A stretch of 64,000 nucleotides of DNA from Clostridiales bacterium (GTDB lineage: Bacteria > Bacillota_A > Clostridia > Oscillospirales > Oscillospiraceae): contig SFKX01000001.1 of assembly GCA_004553625.1 (NCBI GenBank), positions 62,001-126,000 of the forward strand, in the 5' to 3' direction. Shown here in pieces: positions 25,712 through 34,361 of the stretch. The notes under the pieces were generated by a model. That model made no database searches, was not told where the DNA came from, and worked only from the letters and a program-made list of their open reading frames with translations. The position numbers were made by a program, and so were the translations under genes. Every line of letters starts with the position of its first letter. Position 1 is the first letter of the stretch.

Positions 25712-28612
25712 CTACTTCCCCCTTTCCGCTTCCAGTCCGGCTATGATATCGTCGACGACGTGAATATTGTAGTCTTTGATTTTATTGCCTTCGTCGTCGA
25801 AGTAGCCGAACTCCGTCAGTTTTCTGAGCATCTCTCGGTTTGAGATGAGCGTGGCCTCATCTATCATTGGCCTGAACTGTTCGCCCTCCGTGACTATCTG
25901 TATCCAGGCATTGCTGAGCGAGCGCTCGAGTATGTAGCTCGCCGGGTGCCTGAGTATCTCCTTCTGCCACTGCCACTGCTCGAGTATGACCTGCTTATGT
26001 GAAAGTGGATAGGACATCTGGGCAAAAGCCACATGGTTTGCCGAGTTCCAGATATAATCCGAGCCATACCTGGCCTGCAGGTCGTTTGCATACCTGAGCT
26101 GCGTCTCTGAAGAAAGCCACCATTTCAGGAATTCATAGGCCTCGTCCTTCATCTTGGTATTGGCGAATATCATGGCTGTCGTCACATCAGCCGACTGCTC
26201 CCGGTGTATGACGCCGTCCAACTCCGTGCCAGGTGAGAGTGCTATGTCCCATAGCCCATTCAGTTCCGGCGCGCCCATCTGCAACTTCACGTAGGTTGCC
26301 GAGTTTGAAACGCCTATCGGTATATATCCCGAGCGGAAAGCGTTGAAGAAGTCCGGCACGTTCTGTGCCAAGCCGTAGACGCTGTACAGCTCCGTCATCT
26401 CCCGCAGACCTTTGAGCGTGTTTGGGTCGCTGAAGTTGGAGTAGCAGCCGTCCTCCGAATACAGGCTGCCGCCGTTCTGGAAGATGAAGCAGCCCATGGA
26501 TTCAAAGCCCTTGTAGCCCGGGTCTTTGGCCAGGGGCAGGTAGAAGTTCATGGCGTTGCTCAGGAGCGTCGGCATCATGGCCTTGACGTCCTCCCAGGTT
26601 TCAGGCACGCTCAGACCCAGCGAATCCAGGATGTCCTTCCTGTAGAACAGGACGTAGTAGTCCTGGGTCTCCGCCGCAGCATATATGCCGTCCTCATAGG
26701 CCATGGGCGCAAGGGATTCGAGGTTGAACTCCTTGCTGTACCAGTCGATGAAGTCGTCAAATTCCAGCAGGTTGAGCGCCATGCCTCGCATGGCGAACTC
26801 GGCCGGGCGGTAATAGTTAAGGCCCAGAGCCACGTCCGGCGTGTCGCCCGTGGAGTTTGCCATCGTTATCCTTTTCTCGTCCGGCATTATTGAGAACGAC
26901 ACATTTATTCCTGTCTCTTGGGTAAAGTCCTCGGCAGTGAGCTGTCGGAGAGTTTCGACGTACTGCGTTGACTTGTTTACCCAGACAGTCAGCGTCCCGC
27001 TGCCGCTCGTTGAACTCTCCACCTCGTTCATTATCGGAGAGAACGAATACAGGAACTGCTTGAGCGAGGCGTCCATGCTTTTGAAGAGGTTAGCCGAGGG
27101 CGACGGCAGTTCTGCGCCGTCGGCGTGCAGGTATATGCAGTCCAGACTGAGGTTCTGGTCATAGAGGCTCGAGAGAGCCTTTGCAGCCAGCTGTGCTGCA
27201 GAATTCGAGCCGTCGTTGAGCAGGTTCAGGCGGTTCGGTATCTCCCTCGGTTTCGATGCAAACCTCTCCAGATTCTGAACAGCCAGCTTGATGTCCGCAG
27301 CAAAGGAGGGACTTCCCCCTGACAGCTCACCAAGCTCGTTGTATATGGCATTGAGTCCATCTATCCAGCTCTCGGTTTTCTCCAGTATGTCGGGCATATA
27401 CTGGAACACGTCCCAAGTCCTGTTCGCATCCACGCTTGCGCTTGAGCCGGAGCTGTTGCCCCTTATGCGGCTGAGCAGCAGGCCCGTCTCATTTATGTCA
27501 CCGATGACCTCAAGCAATCGGTGATACGGCCCGTCCAGCGGCCCCGCCGTAACCTTCAGCGTGAGGATGTGCACGCCCTTCGTCAGGTATATGCGCAGAG
27601 GCTCCTCTCCTCCGGCCGTGAGGTTGTCGTATTTGTTAATTCCGGTGTTGGCAAAGCCTATGTCTCTCAGCTCGGCATACGGAGTCTGACCGTCCACCTC
27701 GATCGAGCGGTAAGATAGTCCGCCGGTCTTGAGCGGCTGGCTGTATTTGAAGCTCAGGCAATAAAAAGCGTCCTCTGGTACCTCGACCTCATAGTACAGC
27801 TTCTGTCCGATCAGCTTGTTGGACTTGTCCTCAGTGGCGTTTATCAGCTTGCCGTAGGGGCTGTACGGGGTAAGCGAGACATTCTGGACGCTCGAGCCGC
27901 GTATCGCGCTGTCGCTCTTGGCCCTGAAATCCTCGCCTTGTATAGTAATAACCGGCCCAGTATACTCCTCTGCGTCCGGATATCCGGCAATATATTCGTC
28001 ATAACTCGGAATGGCCTCCGGCTTTACGGCATACAGGGCATATAGTTTTATGTTCTGATTCATCGGGTAGATCGTGAGGCTGTTGGTTCCCTCCTCAAGC
28101 CTGTACTCGACGGGCAGGCGGGCAAAGTCCTCATAATCCTCAAAATAAGAGGCTGAAAACGGCAGCTGATACTGCTCAGGCTGTATCTCGTTGCCATATC
28201 TGTCCACACCTGTCTCACAGGTGTCCGCCCACAGGAAGGGCAGCACTACGGTGCAGGTCTCACCATTCACGCCGACCCGCACCTGGTTTTCAAAGGCGTT
28301 GTCCTCATAGGCAGCATAGACTGCGGCTATCCAGTAATCACCTTCCGCTTCAACTTCAAGGTTGAACTCATACTCGGTTTCAGCAATAAGCTCCATGCCG
28401 TCACCGTATGTTAAAGCGCCCGCAGTCCTATCCATAAACCCGAGCTGAGAGTTGGCCAGCTCATCGTCGGAGAGGATGTACTCTCTTTGTGTCCGAGCCG
28501 CAAGGTCGTCCAGGTTGCCGGCCTCCGCACTCATAACGACGGCGGTGACCGCTACCCAGACGACGATCGCAGCCGCCAGAGCGACAGCCGCCGCCTTTGC
28601 AAGTTTTTTCAT
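25712..28612 (-). CDS. Very large solute-binding protein with an N-terminal carbohydrate-binding-like region
   Basis: 966 residues from ATG 28612 (GGAGGGTG upstream). The N-terminus has one hydrophobic segment (~6-28) without a lipobox Cys, so it is either cleaved or a membrane anchor. Residues ~45-390 hold two beta-sandwich-like blocks (motifs YWIAAVYAAYEDN, FYCLSFKYSQPLKTGG, with GVHILTLKV), typical of CBM6/discoidin-like modules. Residues ~530-960 form a family 1 solute-binding domain (LTVWVNKSTQYVETLRQLT, then FMLPLAK-like NFYLPLAKDPGY, LLEWWLSSETQLRYA-like segment). Ordinary binding proteins have 400-500 residues. Upstream of the permease pair. Probably binds long oligosaccharides at the membrane; inferred. 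Confidence 0.82.
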   Translation of the reverse strand: MKKLAKAAAVALAAAIVVWVAVTAVVMSAEAGNLDDLAARTQREYILSDDELANSQLGFMDRTAGALTYGDGMELIAETEYEFNLEVEAEGDYWIAAVYAAYEDNAFENQVRVGVNGETCTVVLPFLWADTCETGVDRYGNEIQPEQYQLPFSASYFEDYEDFARLPVEYRLEEGTNSLTIYPMNQNIKLYALYAVKPEAIPSYDEYIAGYPDAEEYTGPVITIQGEDFRAKSDSAIRGSSVQNVSLTPYSPYGKLINATEDKSNKLIGQKLYYEVEVPEDAFYCLSFKYSQPLKTGGLSYRSIEVDGQTPYAELRDIGFANTGINKYDNLTAGGEEPLRIYLTKGVHILTLKVTAGPLDGPYHRLLEVIGDINETGLLLSRIRGNSSGSSASVDANRTWDVFQYMPDILEKTESWIDGLNAIYNELGELSGGSPSFAADIKLAVQNLERFASKPREIPNRLNLLNDGSNSAAQLAAKALSSLYDQNLSLDCIYLHADGAELPSPSANLFKSMDASLKQFLYSFSPIMNEVESSTSGSGTLTVWVNKSTQYVETLRQLTAEDFTQETGINVSFSIMPDEKRITMANSTGDTPDVALGLNYYRPAEFAMRGMALNLLEFDDFIDWYSKEFNLESLAPMAYEDGIYAAAETQDYYVLFYRKDILDSLGLSVPETWEDVKAMMPTLLSNAMNFYLPLAKDPGYKGFESMGCFIFQNGGSLYSEDGCYSNFSDPNTLKGLREMTELYSVYGLAQNVPDFFNAFRSGYIPIGVSNSATYVKLQMGAPELNGLWDIALSPGTELDGVIHREQSADVTTAMIFANTKMKDEAYEFLKWWLSSETQLRYANDLQARYGSDYIWNSANHVAFAQMSYPLSHKQVILEQWQWQKEILRHPASYILERSLSNAWIQIVTEGEQFRPMIDEATLISNREMLRKLTEFGYFDDEGNKIKDYNIHVVDDIIAGLEAERGK

Positions 28613-28644
28613 GCTCACACCCTCCCCGAAACTGATTCGTCCAC

Positions 28645-28676
28645 CTGCCGTCACGACCAAACGGTCGTGACGGCAG
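28645..28676. repeat. Perfect 14-bp hairpin between the two binding-protein genes
   Basis: CTGCCGTCACGACC, loop AAAC, GGTCGTGACGGCAG. No T-run on either side, so it is not a standard terminator. It is placed like the mRNA-stabilising or partial-terminator hairpins behind malE-type genes, which raise the level of binding protein over permeases. Confidence 0.8.
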
Positions 28677-28718
28677 GCTCCAAAGATGCCGTGCTTTTAA
28701 GCAGATGTCATACGCATG

Positions 28719-30230
28719 TCAGCCGCCGACTTTTTCGTTGAAAGCCGCAAGCTGCTCTTCCAGGGCCGCATTAACCAGTGTATCGATCTGAGGCGCGACC
28801 TCGGCTGCGCTCGCCTTGCCCTCGCGGACAGAACTCAGGAGCGCGTTGACCTCGTCGTTGAAAATGTTGTTGTAGCCCGGGATGACCTTGTTGATGTCGC
28901 CGCGGATGGAGTACTCAAGGCTCTCGTACAGGGCGGCGAGGCCCTCGGTCACGTTCGGGTTCTCGCTGAACTTGGCAACAACGTCCGGGTGCTGCGTGCA
29001 GGGCATGAACCAGGTCTTGAGCAGAGTGGTCGTCTCGCCGGCGAACTCGCCGTCGCTGCGTGCCGCGAAGATGTCGAGCCTCTGGAGGTTGCCCTCGACG
29101 CCGTAGGTCAGCCACTTGAGCAGCTGGAAGGCGGCCTCGGGATCGGCGCAGGTACTGGTGAGATAGGCGCAGTCAACATGGATGGGGGTGTAGGTCGGGG
29201 TATTCTCATCTACCCGCGGATACGGCCAGTAGTCCCAGTTTACCTGGCACTCGTTGCGCATCCAGTTATCGTTGTAGGTGGCGTTGGTGCAGAGCAGAGC
29301 CATGCCGTTTTTGAAGGTGTAGTGGTTGTCGTCCTTGCCGGCCTCGCCGAACTTGGCGACGTATTCGGAGCTCATGGAGGTGGTGCCGTCCTCCTCCTTC
29401 GGGTAACGCATGATCCAGGCCTCAAGGCCGGGGACCTCGCGCAGCTCGGCCAGTCTGTTCATAGCGGGGACCCACATGTTCGTGAAGTCGAACTTCTGGT
29501 TCACAAAGTCGTAGGCGGGATACCACCAGCCTTCAGCCTGAGCGGAGTAGACATTGTCAAGGTCTTCGAGCGTAGCGGCGCCGACAGTGCCGGCAGTGAT
29601 GCCCTTCTTGACTATCTCGATGAATTCATCCATCGTCCAGTCATAGCCCGGCTTCTCAATGTTCAGCTCGTCGAGCATATCGAGGTTCATCGTTATGCCC
29701 ATGGCGTTCATCTGGCAGGGCAGGGCATAGAGCTTGCCGCCATAGGTATAGGGGTCGGTCATGCCGGAGGGCACATACTCGGACTCGGGATCGGAGAAGA
29801 ACAGCTCAGTGATGTCATAGACATAACCGCTGGCAACTTCGGGAGCAAAGTCGTTCCAGTCAAGCCACATAAGGTCAGGCATGCTGCCGGAAGCGGCCTT
29901 CTGTGCAAGGTACTCGTTGAACGCGCCGCCGGTCGAGCCGGGGAACGGCTCCTCAACGACTTCGATGTTCGGATACTGGGCTCGGAAGGCCTCGAGCACG
30001 GGCTGGATCTCAGCCGTCTCGCCTTCGGGATAGGCTATCGTCACCGAGCCTTCCATGGCGTAGACGTCCTCGCCATCGGTGGACGTTTCGCCGGTATCAG
30101 CGGGGGCTGCGTCTGTCGCATCGGCGGGCGGATCGCTCGTTTCGACCGGCTCCTGGCCGCAGGCAGACATCAAGCCAAGCATCATGATCAGCGCAAGGCA
30201 CAGTGACAAGAGCTTCTTCCAATTCTTCAT
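28719..30230 (-). CDS. Sugar ABC transporter solute-binding lipoprotein
   Basis: 503 residues with lipobox LMSAC (Cys24), a Pro/Asp/Thr-rich linker (~28-58), then a family 1 solute-binding domain (VTIAYPEGETAEIQPVLEAF, GSMPDLMWLDWNDF, VDCAYLTSTCADPEAAFQL). AGGAGGA precedes ATG 30230. First gene of the operon; a LacI-type operator overlaps its promoter. It precedes the 966-residue binding protein, so two binding proteins serve two permease pairs. Aromatic-rich ligand region (AEGWWYPAYDF) suits carbohydrate stacking. Confidence 0.93.
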   Translation of the reverse strand: MKNWKKLLSLCLALIMMLGLMSACGQEPVETSDPPADATDAAPADTGETSTDGEDVYAMEGSVTIAYPEGETAEIQPVLEAFRAQYPNIEVVEEPFPGSTGGAFNEYLAQKAASGSMPDLMWLDWNDFAPEVASGYVYDITELFFSDPESEYVPSGMTDPYTYGGKLYALPCQMNAMGITMNLDMLDELNIEKPGYDWTMDEFIEIVKKGITAGTVGAATLEDLDNVYSAQAEGWWYPAYDFVNQKFDFTNMWVPAMNRLAELREVPGLEAWIMRYPKEEDGTTSMSSEYVAKFGEAGKDDNHYTFKNGMALLCTNATYNDNWMRNECQVNWDYWPYPRVDENTPTYTPIHVDCAYLTSTCADPEAAFQLLKWLTYGVEGNLQRLDIFAARSDGEFAGETTTLLKTWFMPCTQHPDVVAKFSENPNVTEGLAALYESLEYSIRGDINKVIPGYNNIFNDEVNALLSSVREGKASAAEVAPQIDTLVNAALEEQLAAFNEKVGG

Positions 30231-30331
30231 TTTTGATTCCTCCTGACTTTTTTGATATTGTTTTTTTATTCATCAACTCTCCCATCGTCGTGCCGGCCGC
30301 GCGCAGGTCCGGTGCTATTTTGAGAGAATTA

Positions 30332-30351
30332 ATTATAACTTTAACGTTAAA
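30332..30351 (-). promoter_or_regulatory. Promoter -10 and LacI operator of the binding-protein operon
   Basis: Minus strand: perfect 12-bp palindrome TTTAACGTTAAA (30351-30340), two bases before TATAAT (30337-30332). The operator fills the -35/-10 spacer. The same palindrome occurs at 36555-36566 and in degenerate form at 38150-38161 by the lacI start, so it is very probably the site of the island's own LacI protein. Confidence 0.82.
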
Positions 30352-30352
30352 A

Positions 30353-32533
30353 TTAGCATTTTTCAGTAATTTCCGCTTTTTGATCGGCAATATATATGTT
30401 GAAGCGTTTGCCTCCGCATTGCACGCTGAATTCCACGGACTCGATGCCGCAAGGCAGTCTCGGCTCACACACCGGCTTTCCGCCCTGCTGTGTCAATCCG
30501 CAGAAGCCGAACACCATCGCCTGCCACGTGGCCCCCAGCGATGCCGCGTGTATACCTTCGCGTCCAGTGTTTGACATCACATCCTTCAGGTCAAGGAACA
30601 GGGACTTTTCAAAGTAGCTCACTGCCTTATCCTCCAGCCCCAGCCTTGCTGCAAGCATGGCGTGTATGCCGAAGCTGAGGGTAGAGTCGTGCAGGGTCTT
30701 TGGCTCATAGTAATCCCAGGCGGCACGCAGCTCTTCCATGCTGAATTCCTCCGGCATGAGCGCCATATACATGAGCACCGCCGGCTGCTTGAGGACCTTG
30801 TATCTCTGGAGCCTGTCAAAGCTGATGGTTCTGTAAAGCGGCAGATTCCCGGTCTTGTGTGCCTCTATATCCAAGGGCTCAAGGTATTCAAATGTCGAGT
30901 CCTGGATCCAGAGCTTTTTCTCCGCGTCGTAGCGCTGAGATGTCTTTTCGGCGATCTCCAGCCATTTTTCCGGCTCGCTATCGTCAATAGCGAGCTTTTC
31001 TCGCAGGCTCTCCCACTTCTTGCGGAATCCGCGTTTGACCGTATCCACCGCTTCCGCCGCGAGGCGCAGGTTATGGGCCGCCATTCTCACAGTGTAAAAA
31101 TCGTCGGTGGTCACGCCGCAGTATTCGTCCGGCCCTTTTACAAACAGCAGATGGTACCTGTCCTCGCCGGGGCAATAGTTGAAGCGGTCGGTCCAGTATC
31201 TGGCCGTCTGTACCAGTATCTCGCAGCCGCAGTCGAGAAGGAAGCCCATGTCTCCCGTCTGCCTGCAATAGCTGCCTATGGCGTAGGCAATGTCTGCCGT
31301 TATGTGTATCTCGCAGCAGCCGGTATCCCAGGTCTCGCACTGCTCAAAGCCTGTGTCGGCCGACATCCAGGAATATCTCGCGCCCTTTGCCGAAAAACCT
31401 TCCGCGCTCTTGACGGCGTCGTCCAGCGTGCTATACCTGTACTCGAGCAGGCTGCGGGCTGCGCCGGGTCTCATGCATGTGAACATGGGCAGCATGAATA
31501 TCTCGGTATCCCAGAAATAGCAGCCCTTGTATCTGCCGTGCGTCAGGCCTCTTGCGCCGATGCTGGCCCTGCCGTCGCCCTCCGGCGTGGACTGGATGAG
31601 CTGAAAGATGTTATAGCGGAGGGCTCCCTGCCACTCGTCGCAGCCGGTGAGCTTGATATCCAGGTCGCTCCAAATTTCTGACCAGGCCCGCTTCGTATCC
31701 TCGAGCATTCCGTCAAATCCCTTTGACTCCACGCTTTTCAGGGCCTCATACGCTATCCTTTCAGGCTCCGCGCCGTCCCTGAAGCAGGCGACGGAGACGA
31801 GCTTTTCAACTGTGAGGCTGCGGCCCGGTTCCAGCCTTGCTTCAAATCGGCTGCCCACATAATCTTCTCGCAGTTCTCTTGAACACACGGCGTCTCCGGC
31901 GCAGCGGGCCGAAAAGCACATTGCTGTTACGCGGCCGCTCTCAGAAGTTTTTGCGGTGAGCATCCCGCCGCCCTCAAGCGGCTTTGTGTCCAGCTCTCCC
32001 CAGATACGCGCAAATTCTGTGTTGTCCTGAAGCTGGTTGTCTGCAATGGGCAGGTTCCTGACTGCCCCATCCAGGCCTACGGCTACCGAGCAGTCCACAG
32101 ACGCGCTCTTTGGGGTGAGCGTGAATCTCATGGCCGCCGTGTGCCTGTCTGCCATGCTCAGGAATTTCTCCACCCGCACGCGCACAGCGGCTCCGTCCGC
32201 CTCCGCCGTATACTCCCATTCGACAAGGCCGCTATCCATGTGCAGCCTCTGTACGCATTCCGAGATCCCAAGCTCCTCAACAGGCCGGCCGGATATCCTG
32301 AGCTCAGACGCCGAGAAGTCCGGCTGATTCACCATGTCTGTTATTCCCGGGCGGATGTACTCGAAAAAGCCGGAAATAAAGGTAGAACGCCATGCGCTGT
32401 GGACCCCGGGCTGCTCAGGACGATAGCCCCGGGTACCCATGTATCCGTTGCCGAGCGAAAATATGCTCTCCCGAAACTCACGGCTCTCCTTGCCGCAGTC
32501 TTCGGTTTCAATTACCCAAGGCAGGATCTTCAC
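30353..32533 (-). CDS. GH65 family enzyme (disaccharide phosphorylase or hydrolase type)
   Basis: 726 residues from GTG 32533, in GTGA overlap with the previous stop. N-terminal super-sandwich (~1-260; SLGNGYMGTRG and ETEDCG are GH65 hallmarks), (alpha/alpha)6 barrel (~300-650) with predicted general acid E470 in KGPDEYCG and HGRYKGCYFWDTEIFMLP, then a small C-terminal beta domain. Inverting phosphorolysis of maltose-, kojibiose- or nigerose-type disaccharides is usual for the family. No beta-phosphoglucomutase gene is nearby. Cytoplasmic. The specificity is open. The stop lies next to the operator of the following operon. Confidence 0.9.
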   Translation of the reverse strand: MKILPWVIETEDCGKESREFRESIFSLGNGYMGTRGYRPEQPGVHSAWRSTFISGFFEYIRPGITDMVNQPDFSASELRISGRPVEELGISECVQRLHMDSGLVEWEYTAEADGAAVRVRVEKFLSMADRHTAAMRFTLTPKSASVDCSVAVGLDGAVRNLPIADNQLQDNTEFARIWGELDTKPLEGGGMLTAKTSESGRVTAMCFSARCAGDAVCSRELREDYVGSRFEARLEPGRSLTVEKLVSVACFRDGAEPERIAYEALKSVESKGFDGMLEDTKRAWSEIWSDLDIKLTGCDEWQGALRYNIFQLIQSTPEGDGRASIGARGLTHGRYKGCYFWDTEIFMLPMFTCMRPGAARSLLEYRYSTLDDAVKSAEGFSAKGARYSWMSADTGFEQCETWDTGCCEIHITADIAYAIGSYCRQTGDMGFLLDCGCEILVQTARYWTDRFNYCPGEDRYHLLFVKGPDEYCGVTTDDFYTVRMAAHNLRLAAEAVDTVKRGFRKKWESLREKLAIDDSEPEKWLEIAEKTSQRYDAEKKLWIQDSTFEYLEPLDIEAHKTGNLPLYRTISFDRLQRYKVLKQPAVLMYMALMPEEFSMEELRAAWDYYEPKTLHDSTLSFGIHAMLAARLGLEDKAVSYFEKSLFLDLKDVMSNTGREGIHAASLGATWQAMVFGFCGLTQQGGKPVCEPRLPCGIESVEFSVQCGGKRFNIYIADQKAEITEKC

Positions 32534-34341
32534 TCCATCACCCGCTTTCTCCCGCCGAAGGCGCTGTCTATGGCGTATGCCAAAAAGCCGGCGCATGTGG
32601 CAAAGGCATCGCCGGTCCTGCTCTCCCCTGTGTACTCATCGACGCTCTCGCAGGCTATGCCGTTGTCCATAATGCAGAGCGAAAGGTGCTTTCCGGCTTC
32701 CTCCTTTCTGTCCGAGAGCAGGCTGTTGGATATGCTCAGCACCCAGGGATGCGGCGCATGCGGGCATCCTATCTCTGCTATCGGGCAGTCCGCAAAGGAG
32801 TAGGGGTAGTCCTTCCTTCGTATTACCTCGGCGGTGTTTTTCCAGACCTCGTCATCCATGCCGCAGAAGCCGTAGTGCGGCAGCAGCAGGAGGCTCCCGG
32901 GGGGCTCGTCATATATGTCCCAGCCGCCCTTCAGGTCCACGGACCAAGCGAACATCGGCTTTCCGTCCTTTTCCTTTACGCAGTGCTCCATGATCGCAGC
33001 CCTCACCGCTCCGGACTCTTCCGTCAGGCCCTGCCATCTGCCGGGATACAGTGCGTCGAGCTTTCCAAGTATGTACCACACCAGCACATTGTCGTAGCAG
33101 ATATATGGATAGCTGCGCATATCGTCCGTCGGCTGAAGGAAGGTCTCGTACAGGGCGGCCTGTGAGCTGCGCTTTGTACTCAGCAGCTTCAATATCCTGT
33201 CGGCGCCTCGCTTGACGCAGTCCTCGTTGAGTATTGAGCTGTCCCCTGTCTTATCCACATACATGCCCAGCGCTATTATGGGAGCGCATAGCTCGTCAAG
33301 TTCAAAGCCCGGTTCGAGCAGCGTGCCGTCTATGAAGCGGCTGTGGACGCCTATGTTCCTTATCTGCCTTGTGAACACATAGCGGAGCATCTCGGCTGCG
33401 GTCTCGCTGTCCGCCATTAGGATGGCCGGGAAGCTCCAGAGCAGGCTGTCCCTGTCCCAGTACGCCGCGCTGACGTAATAGCGCGGGCTCCGTGAGGTCA
33501 CGAGCACGAACTCCTCCGTGTCCAGCGTCAGCCCGCCGCCGAAGAAATAGCTGAAAAACATGTTCAGGTTCAGCGTCTCATCCAGCTTTGTGTCACCGAC
33601 GGTGCGCTCTCGCTTTGCCAGCCAATCAAGGGTCTTTTGCAGCTCGGCCTCGTAACCCTGGCGCAGCATCTCCTTTGCCGAGGTAGAGGCTGCGACCTCC
33701 TCAAAGCCGAGGCCGAACCATATGCACAGTTCCTTGCTTTCGCCCGGCTCAAGCCGCCCGTGGAGCTCCAGGCCGAAGCAGACCTGATCCCCGCGCTTTT
33801 CAAACCAGTCCTGCACAGCGCAGGTCGTTCTGTCCTCGGTGAATATCGGAGCGAAGGCAAAGAGCGACAGGCCCGGACGCATATCCATCACAAAGCTGTG
33901 GTTCCAACCGCTCGCATACACGTGCTTTTCAGCCTCTATGGGCTTGCTCTCGTTCCCAGAGTGCAGCGCCTCAGCCCAGCAGCCGTTCACGCCCAGCTTG
34001 TATCCCGCACCGTCGGCTCCGGCATTTAACACCAGCCTGTACCCAAAGCCCCGCTCTCCCAAGGGCGCCAGCAAGGTCCCCTCCAGCTTGCAGCCCCCGT
34101 ATTCGGCCTCAAACTGCGGCACCCAGCTGTTGAGGCGCTTCCACCGCAGGCCTCCCTCGGGCATGCTCAGACCGTTTATCTCCGCGAACGGCGCTATAAG
34201 CGGCTTATCAGGACCGCCGCAGAGCTCGATCATGCCCTTTGCGCCCATGTGCAGGAAGCTCAGGCTCTCTATCGCCCCGTCTCTCTGTCTGATAGTGGGC
34301 AGAGACACGTATTCGTTTCCCGTTACCAAATATTCTGACAC
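32530..34341 (-). CDS. Alpha/alpha-barrel glycosidase, GH125-like
   Basis: 603 residues from GTG 34341 (GGGAGG five bases upstream; the longer frame runs into the GH31 gene). No signal peptide. N-terminal beta-rich half (~1-290), then a helical (alpha/alpha)6-type barrel: YYVSAAYWDRDSLLWSFPAIL, IRNIGVHSRFIDGTLLEPG, FELDELCAPIIAL, GSLLLLPHYGF. The 'WDRDS' and 'ELDE' motifs recall the catalytic acids of metal-independent alpha-mannosidases (GH125) and other six-hairpin glycosidases. I could not fix the family with certainty. It sits between GH31 and GH65 in the LacI operon and is likely part of intracellular oligosaccharide breakdown. Confidence 0.6.
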   Translation of the reverse strand: MSEYLVTGNEYVSLPTIRQRDGAIESLSFLHMGAKGMIELCGGPDKPLIAPFAEINGLSMPEGGLRWKRLNSWVPQFEAEYGGCKLEGTLLAPLGERGFGYRLVLNAGADGAGYKLGVNGCWAEALHSGNESKPIEAEKHVYASGWNHSFVMDMRPGLSLFAFAPIFTEDRTTCAVQDWFEKRGDQVCFGLELHGRLEPGESKELCIWFGLGFEEVAASTSAKEMLRQGYEAELQKTLDWLAKRERTVGDTKLDETLNLNMFFSYFFGGGLTLDTEEFVLVTSRSPRYYVSAAYWDRDSLLWSFPAILMADSETAAEMLRYVFTRQIRNIGVHSRFIDGTLLEPGFELDELCAPIIALGMYVDKTGDSSILNEDCVKRGADRILKLLSTKRSSQAALYETFLQPTDDMRSYPYICYDNVLVWYILGKLDALYPGRWQGLTEESGAVRAAIMEHCVKEKDGKPMFAWSVDLKGGWDIYDEPPGSLLLLPHYGFCGMDDEVWKNTAEVIRRKDYPYSFADCPIAEIGCPHAPHPWVLSISNSLLSDRKEEAGKHLSLCIMDNGIACESVDEYTGESRTGDAFATCAGFLAYAIDSAFGGRKRVME

Positions 34342-34361
34342 GTTTACCTCCCCCAAGAGCC

